Assembly (NCBI GenBank): GCA_005503085.1
Contig: SCOI01000015.1
Location: forward strand, 1-64,000
DNA: 64,000 nt
Source of the DNA: Burkholderiales bacterium C2
Lineage (GTDB): Bacteria > Pseudomonadota > Gammaproteobacteria > Burkholderiales > Burkholderiaceae_C
Direction of reading: 5' to 3'
The stretch's first letter is position 1; each line of letters begins with the position of its first letter. The notes below the pieces were generated by a model. It searched no databases, had not been told where the DNA came from, and saw nothing but the letters and a program-made list of their open reading frames with translations. Made by a program: the position numbers and the translations under genes. Positions 1 to 7,506 of the stretch are shown here, piece by piece.

Positions 1-260
1 ACCTTCAAACGCCCACGCTTATCGGCTGTGAATTATTAAAGAACTTCAAACAACCTACTCAAAACCCACCGGGCTTCTTTCCCTTGTCTGGCACCGATCA
101 GTGATCAGCACAGAAGCGAGATTATGACTTGTTTTCTTCAAACTCGTCAAGTGCTTTCAAACATTTTGTTTTCAGCAATCTTGCTTTCTTCATCACCTAC
201 CCGCTTTGCTTCAGACTTTCGTCTCAAACAAACTTGCTAGCAGCGAAGCCCTCGACTGTA
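1..260 (-). promoter_or_regulatory. Promoter and leader of an rRNA operon lying off the left edge
   Basis: Read on the minus strand, this gene-free stretch has a -35 TTGCAA (279-284) and a -10 TACAGT (255-260) with an 18-nt spacer. A GC-rich discriminator follows, and the start is expected near 248. Close to the left edge the minus strand reads AAGTTCTTTAATAATT (46 to 31), which matches the boxA antitermination element of rRNA leaders. The next bases, on to ...GATAAGCGTGGGCG, are typical of the DNA just before a betaproteobacterial 16S gene. I infer an rrn operon transcribed leftwards. No rRNA itself is inside the window. No protein-coding gene is visible in 1-333. Confidence 0.75.
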
Positions 261-284
261 GCACAGGTTTTTTCATGCTTGCAA

Positions 285-317
285 GTACTCGGCGGCAATT
301 TCTTGTGAAGCGAGTAC
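285..317. repeat. Inverted repeat between ptsI stop and rrn promoter
   Basis: GTACTCG (285-291) and CGAGTAC (311-317) form a 7-bp inverted repeat with a 19-nt loop. It sits between the ptsI stop and the -35 of the rrn promoter. There is no T-run, so it is not a convincing intrinsic terminator. It could separate ptsI from rrn transcription or bind a regulator, and I cannot decide which. Confidence 0.3.
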
Positions 318-333
318 CGACGGCGGCTTGCTA

Positions 334-2115
334 CTACTGCATCAGGTGAGACAGCTTGCTCGCCGAGAAGGCGAGATCCGCGGCGCGCTGCGGATCTTCG
401 CTGCTCAGTACCTCGGGTAGTGCAGCGGCCAGACGCGCCGCGTCGGCCCTGAGGATGCGTTGCTTGACCGAGGGGATCTGCGAGGGGTGCATCGAGAAAT
501 TGCGCAAGCCCATCGCCAGCAGCAGATCGGTGAAGGCAGCGTCGCCCGCCATCTCGCCACAGACGCTGACCGATTTGCCGGCTGCTGTCGCCTGCGCAAT
601 TGAGGTCGAGATCAGCTGCAGCACCGCCGGGTGCCAGGGGTCGTAGAGATGGGCCACCGCCTCATCGGCCCGGTCGATGGCCAGCGTGTACTGGATCAGG
701 TCGTTGGTGCCGATGGATACAAAGTCCACATGGCGCAGCAGCAGCGGCAGCATGACGGCAGCGGCCGGTATCTCGATCATCACGCCGATATCGACTCGCG
801 TGAACGCCTGGCCGGCATCCGTCAGCTGCTGCTGCACCCGTTTGACGGCTTCCAGCACCTGGCGAATCTCGCCCAGATGCGCCACCATCGGAATCAGCAG
901 GCGCAGCTTGCCGTAAGCGCTGGCCCGGTAGATGGCGCGCAATTGCTGCCGAAACATACTCGGCTCGGCCAAACTCCAGCGGATCGCCCGCAACCCCATC
1001 GCCGGGTTCAGCACATGCTCATGCCGGAGTTCGCTGGCCGACATCCGGTCCAGCGGTTTGTCGGCCCCAATATCTACCGTGCGAATCGTCACCGGCATGC
1101 CGCGCATCGCCTCGACCGCCGCACGGTAGGCCTCGAACTGCTCATCCTCGCCAGGCAGTTCGCCCTCTCTGTTCATAAACAGGAACTCGCTGCGGAACAG
1201 CCCAACGCCGGTAGCGCCCGCTTCGACGGCTGCCGGCGCATCGGCCGGCAATTCGATATTGGCCTGCAACTCGACCCGCTCGCCGTCCAGGGTCACGGCC
1301 GGCGTGTGCCGCAGCCGCGCCAGCCGGGCACGCTCCAGCTCGCTCTGGCGCTGCCGGAAACGGTACTCTTCCAGCACGATGGGTGACGGATCGACGATGA
1401 CCGCACCGGCATCGCCATCGATGATGACCCAATCGTCCTGGCGAATCAGGCGCGAGGCCTCGCGCGTGCCGACCACCGCCGGGATGTCCATGCTGCGCGC
1501 GACGATGGCCGTGTGCGAGGTCTTGCCGCCGATGTCGGTGATGAAGCCGTGGAACACGCTGCGCTTGAACTGCATCATGTCGGCAGGCGCGATATCGGCC
1601 GCCACCAGCAGCAGCGGGTCCTCGCCGGCAAAGTCGCGCTGCACGACGCTGGCCGCGCCGCCCGCCTTGCCCTGCTGGCGCGCCAGCACGCCCAGGATGC
1701 GCTCGACCACCTGCTCCAGATCGGCCTTGCGCTCGCGCAGATAGTCGTCCTCCATCTCGTCGAACTGGCGCGCCAGCACCTCGAGCTGGGCCGACAGCGC
1801 CCACTCGGCGTTGTAGTGCCGCTCGATGATCCATTGCTTGGTGGCGCCGGTCAGCGCCTCGTCGTGCATCAGCATCAGATGCACGTCCAGCAAGGCCGCC
1901 AGCTCATGCGGCGCATCGTCGGGCAGATCGCGCTTGAGCGTCTCGAGCTCCTGCGCGACCTCGTCGCGCGCGCGCATGCAACGCTGGATCTCGCTCTCGA
2001 CACTGGCCGCATCGATGAAGTAATGCGCCACATCGACGCGGCTGGATGCCACCAGCACGGCGCGGCCGATCGCCACACCGCGTGAGACAGGAATGCCGAA
2101 GACCTGAAAGCTCAT
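334..2115 (-). CDS. ptsI: Phosphoenolpyruvate-protein phosphotransferase (PTS enzyme I)
   Basis: Enzyme I autophosphorylates with phosphoenolpyruvate and passes the phosphate to HPr in the cytoplasm. The protein has 593 residues, close to the usual 570-595. The N-terminal domain contains the phospho-histidine motif GGKTSHTAIVARS with His201. The C-terminal PEP-binding barrel shows GVGLFRSEFLFM, IGTNDLIQY and SVCGEMAGD, which includes the active-site Cys. The ATG start at 2115 is well placed. HPr and an EIIA(Man) protein are encoded just beyond an intervening plus-strand gene. No EIIB or EIIC is visible, so the set is probably a regulatory PTS, as in other Burkholderiales. The gene runs directly into the promoter of the leftward rRNA operon. 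Confidence 0.97.
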   Translation of the reverse strand: MSFQVFGIPVSRGVAIGRAVLVASSRVDVAHYFIDAASVESEIQRCMRARDEVAQELETLKRDLPDDAPHELAALLDVHLMLMHDEALTGATKQWIIERHYNAEWALSAQLEVLARQFDEMEDDYLRERKADLEQVVERILGVLARQQGKAGGAASVVQRDFAGEDPLLLVAADIAPADMMQFKRSVFHGFITDIGGKTSHTAIVARSMDIPAVVGTREASRLIRQDDWVIIDGDAGAVIVDPSPIVLEEYRFRQRQSELERARLARLRHTPAVTLDGERVELQANIELPADAPAAVEAGATGVGLFRSEFLFMNREGELPGEDEQFEAYRAAVEAMRGMPVTIRTVDIGADKPLDRMSASELRHEHVLNPAMGLRAIRWSLAEPSMFRQQLRAIYRASAYGKLRLLIPMVAHLGEIRQVLEAVKRVQQQLTDAGQAFTRVDIGVMIEIPAAAVMLPLLLRHVDFVSIGTNDLIQYTLAIDRADEAVAHLYDPWHPAVLQLISTSIAQATAAGKSVSVCGEMAGDAAFTDLLLAMGLRNFSMHPSQIPSVKQRILRADAARLAAALPEVLSSEDPQRAADLAFSASKLSHLMQ

Positions 2116-2226
2116 GCGTCGACTGTAGCAGCGAGGAAGCGGGTCACGGATTCGTCATTCGATCGTCACCGGCGCGTCACCGCCAGGCCCGAGCATGGGG
2201 CTCGTCAACCAACGACGAGGCCATCC

Positions 2227-3060
2227 ATGAGGGATCTTCCGCTGCCCACCCTGCCCTTCTCGGATCTGCGCCCGCCCCTGGCGGAACGGAGGTCACTTCC
2301 ACTGGAGCCGCAAGCTTCTGCACGGGCTCGCCTGGACGTGGCCTGGGCGCGCACGGAAGACGAAGTCCGCGAAGCACAGCGCCTGAGGTACCGGGTCTTC
2401 GTCGATGAGATGGGCGCTCGGCTGAGCGTCCCCAAGGGCGCGCCGGCCGGCCACGACATCGACATGTTCGACCCCTTCTGCGAACACCTGCTGGTACGTA
2501 CCGTCGAAGCCGACGGCCGCCCCGGCCCTGTCATCGGCACCTACCGGGTGCTGACCCCGGCGGCGGCCAAGCGTGCCGGCGGTCTCTACAGCGAGACCGA
2601 GTTCGACCTGACCCGTTTGCGCGGACTGCGCTCGCGCATGGTGGAGCTGGGCCGCTCCTGCGTGCACCCCGAGCACCGTTCCGGCGGCGCCATCATGGCG
2701 CTGTGGGGCGCTTTGGCCGAGTTCATGGTGCGCAATGAACTGGACACGATGATTGGCTGCGCCAGCGTCAGCATGCGGGACGGCGGCCACTACGCCGCAG
2801 CGCTGTGGAAACAGCTGGAGCAAAGCCATCTGGCCGGCATAGAGTGGCAGGTACGGCCGCGTCTGCCCTTGCCGGTCGAGGAGCTGCACCGCAGCGAGAC
2901 GGTGGCCGAGGCGCCGCCGCTGATCAAGGGCTATCTGCGTTGTGGCGCCCGCATCCTCGGTGCGCCGGCCTGGGATCCGGACTTCAACACCGCCGACCTG
3001 CCGATGATGATGCGCATCGCCGACCTGCCGACACGCTATCGCCGACACTTCCTCGGCTGA
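2227..3060 (+). CDS. OlsB-like GNAT N-acyltransferase
   Basis: The 277-residue protein carries the acetyltransferase fold of the ornithine-acyl-[ACP] N-acyltransferase/hemolysin-like group. Recognisable stretches are RLRYRVFVDEMGAR, GTYRVLTPAAAKR, YSETEFDL and VELGRSCVHPEHR. Family members transfer a 3-hydroxyacyl chain from ACP to ornithine, the first step of ornithine lipid synthesis, but some close relatives have other acceptors. No olsA partner is in the window. The gene lies between ptsH and ptsI on the opposite strand, splitting a cluster that is contiguous in many relatives. A CTCGTC/GACGAG inverted repeat (2201-2219) lies just before the start codon and may be an operator. The family assignment is firm, but the substrate is inferred. 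Confidence 0.75.
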   Translation: MRDLPLPTLPFSDLRPPLAERRSLPLEPQASARARLDVAWARTEDEVREAQRLRYRVFVDEMGARLSVPKGAPAGHDIDMFDPFCEHLLVRTVEADGRPGPVIGTYRVLTPAAAKRAGGLYSETEFDLTRLRGLRSRMVELGRSCVHPEHRSGGAIMALWGALAEFMVRNELDTMIGCASVSMRDGGHYAAALWKQLEQSHLAGIEWQVRPRLPLPVEELHRSETVAEAPPLIKGYLRCGARILGAPAWDPDFNTADLPMMMRIADLPTRYRRHFLG

Positions 3061-3081
3061 TCTGGGCCGAGCCGGCGAGCC

Positions 3082-3351
3082 TTACTGCCCTTCGCCGAAC
3101 TTGTCGTTCACCAGCGCGGTGATCGCCTCCTGGGCGGCCTGCTCGTCGGGGCCTTCGACCTCCAGCTCGACCTGCGACCCCATGCCGGCCGCCAGCATCA
3201 TGACCCCCATGATGCTCTTGGCGTTGACGCGGCGGCCGTTGCGGCTCATGAACACTTCACATTGAAAACCGCCTGCCAGCTTGGTCAGCTTGGCCGAGGC
3301 GCGGGCATGCAAGCCCAGTTTGTTGCTGATGGTAAGGGTCGATTTGAGCAT
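3082..3351 (-). CDS. ptsH: Phosphocarrier protein HPr
   Basis: HPr carries phosphate from enzyme I to EIIA domains. I chose the ATG at 3351 over the in-frame GTG at 3357. This start puts the phospho-histidine in LGLHARAS exactly at His15 and the regulatory serine in KSIMGVMML at Ser46, the canonical numbering, and gives 89 residues. The gene follows the EIIA gene directly, with the EIIA stop at 3357-3359, so the two are probably co-transcribed. Ser46 is present, but no HPr kinase gene is in this window. Confidence 0.95.
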   Translation of the reverse strand: MLKSTLTISNKLGLHARASAKLTKLAGGFQCEVFMSRNGRRVNAKSIMGVMMLAAGMGSQVELEVEGPDEQAAQEAITALVNDKFGEGQ

Positions 3352-3356
3352 CGGCA

Positions 3357-3770
3357 CTAGCTAGTCTTGTCGTTGATGGGTTCGGGCGCATGGCCCAGCA
3401 CAATGCCCTTGGATCCGCCCTCGCTGGCGCGCTCGACCAAGGCGTCGATCGGCTCGGCCGCATAGCACAGCGAACGCCACAGCATCGGCACATTGACGCC
3501 GGCGATCACCCGCACATGACCCTGCACATCCAGCAGGCGCTGGGCCGCATTGCAGGGCGTGGCGCCGAACACATCGGTCAGCACCAGCGAGTCCTCATGC
3601 CCGGCGGCGGCCAGCAGCGCGCGCGCCTGGGCCTCCACCGCCTCGACCGACATCTCCGGCGTCACATCCAGCACCGCGAGCTGGGGCGCGCAGTTGGGGA
3701 AGGTGTGCTCGGCTACCGCCTTGAGGGCGGAAGCCAGAGGGGAATGGGCAATCAGCAGGAGGCCGGACAT
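3357..3770 (-). CDS. PTS EIIA component, mannose/fructose family
   Basis: The protein has 137 residues and is a single-domain EIIA of the ManX type. It starts MSGLLLIAHSPLASALK, with the phospho-accepting histidine at residue 9. It also shows LVLTDVFGATPCNAAQ, the usual second motif of the family. In betaproteobacteria this stand-alone EIIA is encoded with HPr and EI but without sugar-transporting EIIB or EIIC, and no permease is present here. It is therefore likely to be a regulatory phosphate acceptor, not a transport component. It lies immediately upstream of ptsH on the same strand. Confidence 0.9.
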   Translation of the reverse strand: MSGLLLIAHSPLASALKAVAEHTFPNCAPQLAVLDVTPEMSVEAVEAQARALLAAAGHEDSLVLTDVFGATPCNAAQRLLDVQGHVRVIAGVNVPMLWRSLCYAAEPIDALVERASEGGSKGIVLGHAPEPINDKTS

Positions 3771-3813
3771 GGCCCCATTATCAGGGCTTCGCCGGCAGCG
3801 GGCCGAGGCGGGT

Positions 3814-4302
3814 CTAGATGTCGAGCCTGAAGCCTGTCAGAAAGGCCTCCCAGGCCGCCTCGTCCGGCTTTGCCCCCAGCATCACCGCCTGGTAGACCCT
3901 CATCCCGCGCGCAAACACCGCGACCCGGGCCTGCTGCTGCTCGGCTTGCAGCCCCTGCTGCAAGGCCTGCGGATTGGGCGTCATGCCCCTGACCTGCACC
4001 GCCTGGGCCGGCGTCGCACGGGCCTGCAGCCGTGCGGCCAGCGACTCGCGCATCTGTTGCAGGGCCGGAGTGACCTGGGCCGGATCATCGAGCTCGGCCC
4101 AGGTCAGCGAGAAGCTCAGCCCCGCCGCCATGCAGGCCGCCAGACCCATGCGGACCGGCTCGCGCCGTTCGACCTCGGGTTTGCAGGGAAACAGGGCCAG
4201 CACGCCGGCACCGTCCGGCCGCAGCTCGCGCCAGTCCAGGCTCGGGCTGCAGGCACTCACGACGGCAAGCAGGGCGAGCAGCAGGGCAGGGGCGATTCTC
4301 AT
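3814..4302 (-). CDS. Predicted lipoprotein of unknown function
   Basis: From the ATG at 4302 the protein has 162 residues. It begins MRIAPALLLALLAVVSAC, a short lipoprotein signal peptide with the lipidated cysteine at residue 18. The body has GVLALFPCKPEVERREP and later a helical, glutamine-rich stretch. I recognise no catalytic motif. A longer reading from 4359 would overlap the divergent CoA-transferase and lose the clear signal peptide, so it was not used. It is probably anchored to a membrane facing the periplasm. The function is unknown. Confidence 0.75.
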   Translation of the reverse strand: MRIAPALLLALLAVVSACSPSLDWRELRPDGAGVLALFPCKPEVERREPVRMGLAACMAAGLSFSLTWAELDDPAQVTPALQQMRESLAARLQARATPAQAVQVRGMTPNPQALQQGLQAEQQQARVAVFARGMRVYQAVMLGAKPDEAAWEAFLTGFRLDI

Positions 4303-4340
4303 CGCCTCATTATCCAGGGGTGCTATCGCACAATGTGCGC

Positions 4341-5585
4341 ATGCAAGCCACCCCCTCACTCCCCCCGGGCGCGCTCCATGGCGTGCGCGTGCTCGATCTG
4401 TCCCGCGTGCTGGCCGGGCCCTGGTGTACCCAGACCCTGGCCGACCTGGGCGCCGACGTGATCAAGGTCGAGCGCCCCGGCAGCGGTGACGACACCCGCG
4501 CCTGGGGCCCGCCCTATCTGAAGGATCGCGAAGGCAAGGACAGTAGCGAGGCCGCCTACTACCTCGGCGCCAACCGTAACAAGCGCTCGATCACGATAGA
4601 CATCTCCCACCCCGAGGGTCAGGCCTTGATACGCGAGCTGGCCGGCACCGTGGACGTGGTGGTGGAGAACTTCAAGGTCGGCGACCTGGCCCGCTACGGC
4701 CTAGACGCGGCCAGCCTGCGCGCCCTCTACCCGCGCCTGGTGTTCTGCTCGATCACCGGCTTCGGCCAGACCGGCCCCTACAAGGACCGCGCCGGTTATG
4801 ACTATGCGGTGCAGGGCCTGGGCGGGCTGATGAGCGTGACCGGCGAACGCGACGACCTGCTCGGCGGCGGGCCGCAGAAGGTGGGCGTCGCGGTGGCCGA
4901 CCTGTTCACCGGCCTGTATGCGACGGTGGCCATCCTGGCCGCGCTGCGCCATCGCGATGCCACCGGCGAGGGTCAGGTCATCGACATGGCCCTGCTGGAC
5001 ACTCAGCTGGCCATGCTGGCCAATCTGGGCTCCAACTATCTGTGTACCGGCCAGCCGCCCGGTCGCATGGGCAATGCGCACCAGAACATCGTGCCCTACC
5101 AGGTCTTCGAGGCCAGTGACGGCCACCTGATCCTGGCCGTCGGCAATGACAGCCAGTTCGCCAAGTTCGCGGAGATTGCAGGCCGCCCCGACTGGGCGAG
5201 CAATGCTCGCTTCGCGAAGAATGCCGATCGGGTCCGCAACCGCGAGCTGCTGGTGCCCGAGATCGCCGCCCTTATCAAGACCCGGCCCCGCAACAGCTGG
5301 CTGGCCGCGCTGGAGGCCGCCAAAGTGCCTTGCGGCGCGATCAACAACCTAGCCGAAGCCTTTGCCGACCCGCAGGCCCAGGCCCGCGAGATGACGGTGG
5401 CGATGGCTCATCCGCTGAGTGAACAGCTTCGCCTGGTGGCCAGCCCGATGCGCTTGTCGGCCACCCCGGTCAGCTATCGCCGGCCGCCACCGCTGCTGGG
5501 CCAGCACAGCCAGGACATCCTGGCCGAGGCCGGGCTGGACGAGGCCCGGATCGCCGCGCTGCGGAGCGCGGGCGTTCTGGGCTGA
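4341..5585 (+). CDS. CaiB/BaiF family (class III) CoA-transferase
   Basis: The 414-residue protein moves CoA between carboxylic acids in the cytoplasm. Family hallmarks are GVRVLDLSRVLAGPWCTQ, LADLGADVIKVERPGSGDDTR, NRNKRSITIDI and PYKDRAGYDYAVQGLGGLMSVTG. The last of these contains the aspartate that forms the acyl-anhydride intermediate. The size matches formyl-CoA transferase and succinyl-CoA:glutarate CoA-transferase relatives, but the acceptor cannot be read from sequence. I used the ATG at 4341 because the family consensus begins a few residues later. It is divergent from the lipoprotein gene, and no other acid-metabolism gene is adjacent. Confidence 0.9.
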   Translation: MQATPSLPPGALHGVRVLDLSRVLAGPWCTQTLADLGADVIKVERPGSGDDTRAWGPPYLKDREGKDSSEAAYYLGANRNKRSITIDISHPEGQALIRELAGTVDVVVENFKVGDLARYGLDAASLRALYPRLVFCSITGFGQTGPYKDRAGYDYAVQGLGGLMSVTGERDDLLGGGPQKVGVAVADLFTGLYATVAILAALRHRDATGEGQVIDMALLDTQLAMLANLGSNYLCTGQPPGRMGNAHQNIVPYQVFEASDGHLILAVGNDSQFAKFAEIAGRPDWASNARFAKNADRVRNRELLVPEIAALIKTRPRNSWLAALEAAKVPCGAINNLAEAFADPQAQAREMTVAMAHPLSEQLRLVASPMRLSATPVSYRRPPPLLGQHSQDILAEAGLDEARIAALRSAGVLG

Positions 5586-5784
5586 AGCAGGCGCCATCAG
5601 CGTGAGAAAGTTCTCGAATCGTCGCCAAATAGCTGCCAACATGCGCCAGCCATCCGCGTTTCCCCCGAGACGGGGGATGGACGCTGCCGCGGTGCCCCCG
5701 GACCATGGCGACCGCTCCCGGCCACGGTCCGGGCCCTGAACCCACACGACTTTGCAGTACCCGTCCTGCCCCTCACCCGCCCTC
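5586..5784. repeat. Non-coding gap with GC-rich hairpins
   Basis: There is no gene in this 199-base gap. It contains a TCCCCC/GGGGGA hairpin near 5667-5683 and a larger imperfect inverted repeat between GGACC (about 5699) and GGTCC (about 5724). Neither is followed by a T-run. Similar CCCC-GA-GGGG hairpins occur near 27673 and 56715. A promoter for the downstream genes is likely here but not clear. Confidence 0.35.
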
Positions 5785-6942
5785 ATGCCCAGCCACACGC
5801 CCGCCCCGCCCGCTCCGGGCGCCGCCAACGACGCGGCGCAGGGGCCCAGCCATGCGCAATGGGCCGAGATCGTGCAGCAACTGGGCGCCGAGATCGCCGG
5901 GCCACTGAGCGCCGCGCTGGAGCGCATCCACAATCTGGTGGCCACCGGCCAGATCGATCGCCAGGGCCTGCGCTCGCTGCGCGAAAGCGTGGCCCAGGCC
6001 CGCGAGGCCGGCATGATGGGGCAGCAGTTGGCCCGGCTGGCCTCGGGGCGGCTGCGGCTGTCGCGCGAGCGCCTGCAACTGGCCCCGCTGCTGCGCAGCG
6101 TGCTGGCCCATCGCAGCCGCGAGACCCAGGCACGCGGCATCCAGGTGCGCCAGGTGCTCAAGCCGGTCGAGGTGATGGCCGACGGCTCGCTGATGTTCGC
6201 GCTGCTCAATGCCTTGATGGACTGGGCGCTGGCCAGCACCCATTCCTCGATCGACCTGAAACTCGACCTGACGCCCTGGCCGGCCAAGGCCCGCCTGGTC
6301 TGCCGCTTTGCCCATCGTTCGCTCGATCTGCTGGACGAGCAGCGCAGCGCCGAGCTGCCGCCGGCGCTGAACTCGCTGGCCTGGCGCCTGGTCGAGCAGA
6401 CCGCGCTGACCCTGGGCGTACTGCCGCTGCGCGAGGACGCCAGCGGCATCACGGTGCTGACGCTGGAATTTCCGCAGACCGTCGGCGACGAGCCCGGCAC
6501 GGTGGCGCTGGACCCGCTGGTCGAGCCGGAGCGCGGCGCAGACACGCAACAGCCCTCGCTCAACTCCAAGCCGCTGGCCGGCAGCCATCTGCTGATCGTC
6601 TCGCCGCGCCGCGAGCTGCGCGCCCAGCTGCAGGACGCGGTACGGCATATGGGCCTGATCGTCGATCTGGTCAACAGCATCGACGAGGCCGCGCAGTTCT
6701 GCCTGGAGGGCCTGCCCCACGGCCTGGTGTTCGAAAGCGGCCTGCGCGGCGCGGCGTTCGACCAGCTGCGTGCCGAACTGCTGCGCGAGGTGCCGCAGTT
6801 CAGCTTCATCGAGGTGCTGGACGGCGAGCACCTGACCCAGCTCTCCACCGCCACCGCTGACGGCATGGCCCGCATCTCGCGCCAGCACCTGACCGACGCG
6901 CTGCCCTCGGTGCTGCTGTTCGAGTTGTCCAAGACCCTCTGA
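5785..6942 (+). CDS. Degenerate hybrid histidine-kinase-like protein
   Basis: The 385-residue protein has the layout of a dimerisation helix pair, an ATPase-like region and a receiver-like C-terminus. It seems to have lost the key catalytic residues. Where a kinase has H-E-x-x-x-P-L it reads GAEIAGPLSAALERI, with no histidine. The N-box region reads LLNALMDWALAST, without the conserved Asn. The C-terminal domain (about 270-385) begins GSHLLIVSPRRELRAQL like a receiver but has GLVFESG where the phospho-aspartate should be. I take it to be a non-catalytic signalling scaffold. It precedes the TlpA-like gene and the glrK operon on the same strand. The start at 5785 is the ATG nearest the first conserved helix. 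Confidence 0.55.
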   Translation: MPSHTPAPPAPGAANDAAQGPSHAQWAEIVQQLGAEIAGPLSAALERIHNLVATGQIDRQGLRSLRESVAQAREAGMMGQQLARLASGRLRLSRERLQLAPLLRSVLAHRSRETQARGIQVRQVLKPVEVMADGSLMFALLNALMDWALASTHSSIDLKLDLTPWPAKARLVCRFAHRSLDLLDEQRSAELPPALNSLAWRLVEQTALTLGVLPLREDASGITVLTLEFPQTVGDEPGTVALDPLVEPERGADTQQPSLNSKPLAGSHLLIVSPRRELRAQLQDAVRHMGLIVDLVNSIDEAAQFCLEGLPHGLVFESGLRGAAFDQLRAELLREVPQFSFIEVLDGEHLTQLSTATADGMARISRQHLTDALPSVLLFELSKTL

Positions 6943-6978
6943 CGCCGCCCGTAGCGGCGCTGCACTAAACTGCGGCGC

Positions 6979-7488
6979 ATGAAGCTGCCTCGATTCCTCG
7001 CTCCTGCCGTGCTGCTGGCCGCCCTGGCCGGCGGCGGTTTGCTGGCCTACCAGAGCCTGCTGCAGCGCGAGACCGCGCCGGCGCTGAGCTATGTGCTGCT
7101 GGACGGCGCCAAGGTCGAGACCCGCCAGTGGCAAGGCAAGGTGATGCTGGTGAACTTCTGGGCCACCAGCTGCACCACCTGCGTGGCCGAGATGCCCGAG
7201 ATCGTCGCCACCCATCAAAAGTACAAGGCACGTGGCTTCGACACGCTGGCCGTCGCGATGAGCTACGACCCGCCGGCCTTCGTCGCCAATTTCGCGCAGA
7301 GCCGCCAACTGCCCTTCGGCGTCGCGATCGACAACACCGGCGAGATCGCCAAGCAGTTCGGCCGCGTCCAGCTGACGCCCACCACCTTGCTGATCAACAA
7401 GCGCGGCGAGATCGTCAAGCGCTATGTCGGCGCGCCCGATTTCGCCGCCCTGCACCAGTTGGTGGAACAGCTGCTGGCCGAAGCCTGA
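6979..7488 (+). CDS. TlpA/ResA-like membrane-anchored thioredoxin
   Basis: The 169-residue protein has one N-terminal membrane segment or uncleaved signal (residues 5-25), followed by a periplasmic thioredoxin fold. The redox motif is WATSCTTC with Cys65 and Cys68, and the cis-proline loop is QLTPTTLLI. Such proteins reduce or exchange disulfides in the periplasm, often in cytochrome c or copper-centre maturation, but no such genes are nearby. It ends 18 nt before glrK and may be co-transcribed with it. The specific partner is unknown. Confidence 0.88.
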   Translation: MKLPRFLAPAVLLAALAGGGLLAYQSLLQRETAPALSYVLLDGAKVETRQWQGKVMLVNFWATSCTTCVAEMPEIVATHQKYKARGFDTLAVAMSYDPPAFVANFAQSRQLPFGVAIDNTGEIAKQFGRVQLTPTTLLINKRGEIVKRYVGAPDFAALHQLVEQLLAEA

Positions 7489-7506
7489 GCCGGGCGGCAC
7501 CGCCGC

